DNA of 10,523 nt, from contig NWUY0300055749.1 of assembly GCA_004151065.3 (NCBI GenBank), positions 8,985 to 19,507 on the forward strand. Reading direction: 5' to 3'. Source of the stretch: Larix sibirica (lineage: Eukaryota; Streptophyta; Pinopsida; Pinales; Pinaceae). The position numbers and the translations under genes were made by a program. Shown here piece after piece: positions 7,646 through 10,523 of this stretch (positions within the stretch are counted from its first letter, which is position 1; every line of letters starts with the position of its first letter). The notes below the pieces were generated by a model that saw only the letters and a list, made by a program, of their open reading frames with translations, was not told where the DNA came from and did no database searches.

Positions 7646-7876
7646 TTATGATTTCCAATATCTAAAGGGATAATTGGTCTGAATTGGATTCACATGACAT
7701 AGTACTCTTAATGTAAGTGTTACATGGTACCAGTACCAGCGCACCTGCAGAGGTGCCCCAGGGAGAGGGTGTCTTTTTTTCTGACCAGGAGGGGTGTTTA
7801 GCCANACTCCTAATCCAGGGCCCAACCTAGTTTTCTTAGTACCAACTAAGAAATATTGAGGTATCCAAACCTCAGA
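7646..7876. other. GC-richer island with four short hairpins and one ambiguous base
   Basis: The stem-loops are TGGTA/TACCA (7725-7738, loop CCAG), GCACCT/AGGTGC (7741-7756, loop GCAG), TTTCTTAG/CTAAGAAA (7832-7853, loop TACCAA) and TGAGGT/ACCTCA (7857-7874, loop ATCCAA). The minus strand is open over 7646-7894 (82 codons) with a Pro/Gly-rich reading, but an N at 7805 falls inside it and no domain is recognised. The island stands out from the AT-rich flanks and may be a transposon fragment. Confidence 0.4.
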
Positions 7877-7879
7877 TGA

Positions 7880-8250
7880 AAGACTATCTTGCAATTACAT
7901 ACTATTCACTATCATCAATTATGTTCACTTATCTCAATCAACTTCTACTCAACATCACCCTGCTCAACACACTTATGTCATTGTCTCAAATACAACTCAA
8001 CCATCTCGTCATTGTCAATCAACTCAACTCTATCAAATCATATATTGTACACTTCAATCCTTTTTGTAGGTATCACTGTCATCAAGATCTGTCTATTGTC
8101 AACATAATCATGTCATCACATATTCATACACATCTTGTCCAGTCAACTTAGTCAGATCAATTTGATCTCTTTCAAATCAATAATATTCACAACCATGTCC
8201 ACAAACTGTCATCAATCTGCCATTATCAATTCCACTTTAGCATTTTGTTG
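7880..8250. repeat. G-poor low-complexity tract with TCAA and TGTCATCAA motifs
   Basis: The plus strand is strikingly poor in G, with recurring CAACTC, TCAATCAACT and CTGTCATCAA words. The plus-strand open frames here (7876-8151 and 7889-8107) overlap in different phases and owe their length to the lack of purine-rich stop contexts. The words CTGTCATCAA and CATGTCATCA resemble the repeat blocks at 9310-9740 and 10210-10523, so this may be an older, decayed relative. Confidence 0.5.
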
Positions 8251-8253
8251 TAA

Positions 8254-8533
8254 GTGACATTATCATTAACCCAATTTGAAACATATAGATTTATGTTGTT
8301 GCATAACTTTGCTAATTCTGGACTGAGTATATTGCTCCTTAATTCACCCGAAATCAGAGAGAAAATAAAAAGGGGAAAGAAACTTCAATGTTGTCTCAAC
8401 CTTCCATCTGCGGCTGCCTCTGTGCATCCCCGAAAATATCATACCACTTCCTCCCAAAAATTAGAGCTCACATCTATACCATCACCGCCGAATTCCATAC
8501 CAAATACACTCTCACAAATTAAAGCTTTGTCTC
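8254..8533. other. Unassigned stretch, possible short minus-strand transcribed region
   Basis: On the plus strand a 105-codon frame (8254-8571) is open, without a recognised domain. On the minus strand, downstream of the TATA-like site at 8541-8534, an ATG at 8498-8496 starts a 19-codon frame beginning M-E-F-G-G-D-G-I-D-V and ending W-E-E-V-V. The GC-richer part at 8405-8500 contrasts with the AT-rich flanks. Neither strand gives a recognisable protein. Confidence 0.3.
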
Positions 8534-8541
8534 TATTTATA
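8534..8541 (-). promoter_or_regulatory. Candidate TATA box, TATAAATA on the minus strand
   Basis: The minus strand reads TATAAATAGAG, an excellent match to the plant TATA consensus. A start site about 30 bases downstream would fall near 8510, only about 12 bases before the ATG at 8498. The following sequence lacks a long reading frame. AT-rich surroundings raise the chance of a random match. Confidence 0.25.
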
Positions 8542-8585
8542 CTTTTCTTCTCCACAAAATATGGAAGCTGACTTGTCCTTTTATT

Positions 8586-8718
8586 TTTTATTTTTATCAT
8601 TAGAATAATTAAATAAATCACATGAGATTTATTTAGGGCGGCCTTCCTTCAATCAAGGAGATAAACAACCATGCCATGTCATTTGCTGCCCTTTCAAAAT
8701 ATTTTATTTTTATCATTA
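8586..8718. repeat. 17-bp exact direct repeat in AT-rich DNA
   Basis: TTTTATTTTTATCATTA occurs at 8586-8602 and again at 8702-8718, and the similarity continues imperfectly for another 14 bases or so. The spacer of about 100 bases has no coding potential. It may be a small duplication or simply shared AT-rich sequence. Confidence 0.5.
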
Positions 8719-8757
8719 AATGATCAAATAATATTTGTTTTAGGTGACCATCCAGAA

Positions 8758-9310
8758 TTCCCGCAAGCTCTTCAAAAATGTCTGCACTTCCTTTTAGAAA
8801 TGCCCGCAAGGGGCCTTATAACATGCATGCACATCCTCTTAACTATGCCTGTAGGGGTACTTATGAAAGGCCCGCGAGGGCTCATTAATTTGCAAACCTG
8901 TGATGCTCGTAAGGCTTAATAAGATGTCCACTTGGGCCTTTGGAAATGCCTACAAGGGATTCTTGAAAATGCCTGCAAGGGGCCTTTATTTATGTCCACA
9001 TAGCTCCTTTCAATGTTCCCGCAAGGGCTTGCTATGATGCCCACAGGGTGCTCCATAGAATGCCTGCACTGCTCCTTAAGATATGCCCGTATGAGAAGTT
9101 TGAAATTACCACAAGCCTTCCTATGAAATGCCCGTAGCTACCTTAAGTTATGCCTGCAGGTTCCTTTTCCTTATACCCATAAGGTGTCTTACAAATGCCC
9201 TCCAAGGCACTTTCCATATGCTTGCAACTATTCCTTGAAATGCCTTCAAGGGTCTTCCTTTAGAAATTCCCGCAAGGGGCTCTAAGACATGCCCTCAAGG
9301 TGTCCATCTT
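8758..9310. repeat. 22-23-bp minisatellite, block 1
   Basis: About 24 degenerate units with core ATGCCCGCAAGGG follow one another. Unit starts fall at 8758, 8778, 8800, 8824, 8844, 8867, 8923, 8946, 8969, 8992, 9013, 9037, 9060, 9083, 9105, 9128, 9150, 9173, 9195, 9218, 9240, 9266 and 9289, nearly all 20-24 bases apart and most often 22 or 23. The variable half of each unit is T- and C-rich (often CTCCTTA). Divergence between units is substantial, so the block is old. Confidence 0.9.
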
Positions 9311-9742
9311 TGTCATGTCATCAACTTATGTCCTCCATGTCATTGTCCTTTTCCATGTCATCATGCTTTCTTGTCATCTCACTAATTTTTTTCATGCTTG
9401 TCCATGCCTTCCAAGTCACCAATATTTGTCAAGTCATCAAGCTCATGCTTACCAAGTCCTCAAGCCATGTCATCAATGTGCTTGCCATGTCCTCAAGACA
9501 TAAATGCTTTCCATGTCCTCAAGTCATGTCATCAATGTGATTGCCATGTCCTCAAGCCATAAATTCTTGCCATGTCCTCAAGTCATGTCCTTGTCCTTGT
9601 CCACTTTAATGCTCCTTTGTCATCATTATTTCCACATCATCTCTTCATCAATTCTGTCAAGCTTGTTTTCCATGTCATCAGACTTTGTCATTAATGTGTT
9701 GTCATCAATGACAACTTTGGCCATCACATAGGGATCCTTTTC
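9310..9742. repeat. G-poor CATGTCATCAA / CATGTCCTCAAG repeat, block 1
   Basis: The words CATGTCATCAA, CATGTCCTCAAG and TGCTTTCC recur. The clearest order is a 59-bp tandem pair at 9466-9524 and 9525-9583, differing at four positions and followed by a partial third copy. Plus-strand open frames across this block (9289-9540, 9300-9503, 9504-9731) sit in several phases and read as Met/Ser/Cys/His-rich repeats, which is what this nucleotide repeat must give in any phase; they are not genes. Confidence 0.85.
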
Positions 9743-10210
9743 CATGCCCTTGAGTGCTCCATCATATGCCCGCAAGGGCTGCTCCATCACATGCCTGCAA
9801 GGGTTCATTTGCATTCCCGCATAGGCTCTAGAATATGCCCGCAAGGGCATTCTCTACATGTCCTCATATGATCCCAGCTGGTCCTTTATAAATGCCCTTA
9901 GTTATGCCCACAAGGGGCTCTTAAATATGTCTGCATGGCCTCAATAAAATGCCTGCATATGACCTTTGTGATGCCCACAAGGGATTCTTAGGTGCCCGCA
10001 TAAGATCCTATGAAATTCCCGCATGGGACCTTTCAAAATGCCCGCAGGGGCCCTTAGAAGATGCCCGCAAGGGCTACAAGAAATGTCCACAACGCCCTTA
10101 TAGGATGCCCACAAGGGCTACAAGAAATGTCCGCAGTGCCCTTAGAAGATGCCCGCAAGGGCTACAGGAAATGTCTGCAGCGCCCTTAGAAGATGCCCTC
10201 AAGGTTGAAG
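9743..10210. repeat. 22-23-bp minisatellite, block 2
   Basis: The same unit family as at 8758-9310 returns with starts at 9743, 9766, 9791, 9813, 9835, 9858, 9904, 9927, 9949, 9971, 9993, 10015, 10038, 10061, 10083, 10105, 10127, 10149, 10171 and 10193. Units here are closer to the core ATGCCCGCAAGGG than in block 1, above all after 10015, so this part has been homogenised more recently. Confidence 0.9.
10061..10192. repeat. Higher-order repeat: three 44-bp dimers
   Basis: Dimers start at 10061, 10105 and 10149. Each has a first half ATGCCCGCAAGGGCTAC (or the ACAAGGGC variant) and a second half ATGTCCGCAGTGCCCTTA (or variants with CACAAC or TGCAGC), 22 bases each. Same-position halves match better between dimers than the two halves match each other, which is the mark of dimer-scale amplification. 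Confidence 0.9.
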
Positions 10211-10523
10211 TCTCTTGTTTCCTACCATGTCATTATAATGTCCAAAGGGCCATCACCCCATCAAGCCAACAAATCATGCCATGTCATCATGATTTCTTTC
10301 CATGTCACCAATGTTTTCCATGCTTGTCCATGCTTGCCATGTCATCAACCTTTGTCATGTCCTCAATCCTTGTCATGCTTGTTTGCCATGTCATCAACAC
10401 TTTTCATGCTTGCTTGCCATATCATCAACCTTTGTCATGCTTTACAACATCATCATGTATTTGTCCTTTGCCATGTCTTTTTCATTTGTCCTTTGTCCTT
10501 TTCCATGTCTTTGACCTTTGTCA
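10210..10523. repeat. G-poor CATGTCATCAA repeat, block 2, runs off the window
   Basis: The second block type returns with GCCATGTCATCAAC, TTTGTCATGCTTG and CTTTGTCCTTTTCC words. Two units spaced 31 bases begin at 10385 and 10416, and an earlier one begins at 10336. The 70-codon open frame at 10302-10514 is repeat-derived and not a gene. Confidence 0.8.

Noticed and set aside
7857-7874. tRNA T-arm or SINE B box (GGTTTGGATACC on the minus strand)
   Set aside because: The loop size and residues do not fit a T loop, and no acceptor, D or anticodon arm is present at the right spacing.
9289-9731. Overlapping plus-strand open frames with Met/Ser/Cys/His-rich products
   Set aside because: They are translations of the CATGTCATCAA/CATGTCCTCAAG repeat in several phases; the repeat lacks stops in these phases, and no conserved protein is seen.
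9626-9850. Minus-strand 74-codon frame with recurring PLRAY-like pieces
   Set aside because: It is a reading through the end of one repeat block and the start of the 22-23-bp block; the internal repetition follows the DNA repeat.
8758-10210. CRISPR array
   Set aside because: Units are contiguous 22-23-bp degenerate repeats without unique spacers, and the context is eukaryotic.

Overview
The window looks like nuclear DNA from a land plant. It holds two exons of a plant-type BTB/POZ gene joined by a short GT-AG intron, a decayed Ty1-copia retrotransposon, long AT-rich gene-poor stretches, and several kilobases of degenerate minisatellite. The low coding density and TE decay would suit a large, repeat-rich genome such as a gymnosperm, but nothing in the sequence fixes the lineage. 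No bacterial, organellar or rRNA/tRNA features were seen.

Layout. Positions 1-1216 are a broken Ty1-copia gag-pol: CCHC knuckle, protease motif, HHCC domain and integrase core, with 12 in-frame stops and at least three frameshifts. Positions 1217-3650 are AT-rich DNA with no recognised gene. A coding-like minus-strand tract lies at 3657-3878, preceded in its own direction by a CTCCAAG-rich segment (about 4240-4760) with a TATA-like element. Positions 4781-5225 hold a 30-bp and a 153/160-bp tandem duplication, and 5499-5602 a 52-bp tandem duplication.

The clearest gene content is the pair of plus-strand exons 5784-5847 and 5985-6064. Spliced, they give 48 codons of the first half of a BTB domain, closest in my judgement to the ARIA/ABAP1 class (armadillo repeats plus BTB). 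Neither the upstream armadillo exons nor the rest of the BTB domain was found in the window, so this is either a slice of a long-intron gene or a gene fragment. Downstream are a small coding-like island (6331-6473), AT-rich DNA with small hairpins, a CATGCA-rich repeat (7491-7642), a GC-richer hairpin cluster (7725-7874), a G-poor tract (7880-8250) and a possible minus-strand TATA promoter (8534-8541).

The last 1.8 kb is a composite array: blocks of a 22-23-bp minisatellite with core ATGCCCGCAAGGG (8758-9310, 9743-10210) alternate with blocks of a G-poor CATGTCATCAA/CATGTCCTCAAG repeat (9310-9740, 10210-10523). One part of the first family is organised as 44-bp dimers. The array is the most unusual structure in the window. 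No operon-like or pathway-like cooperation among genes can be claimed.
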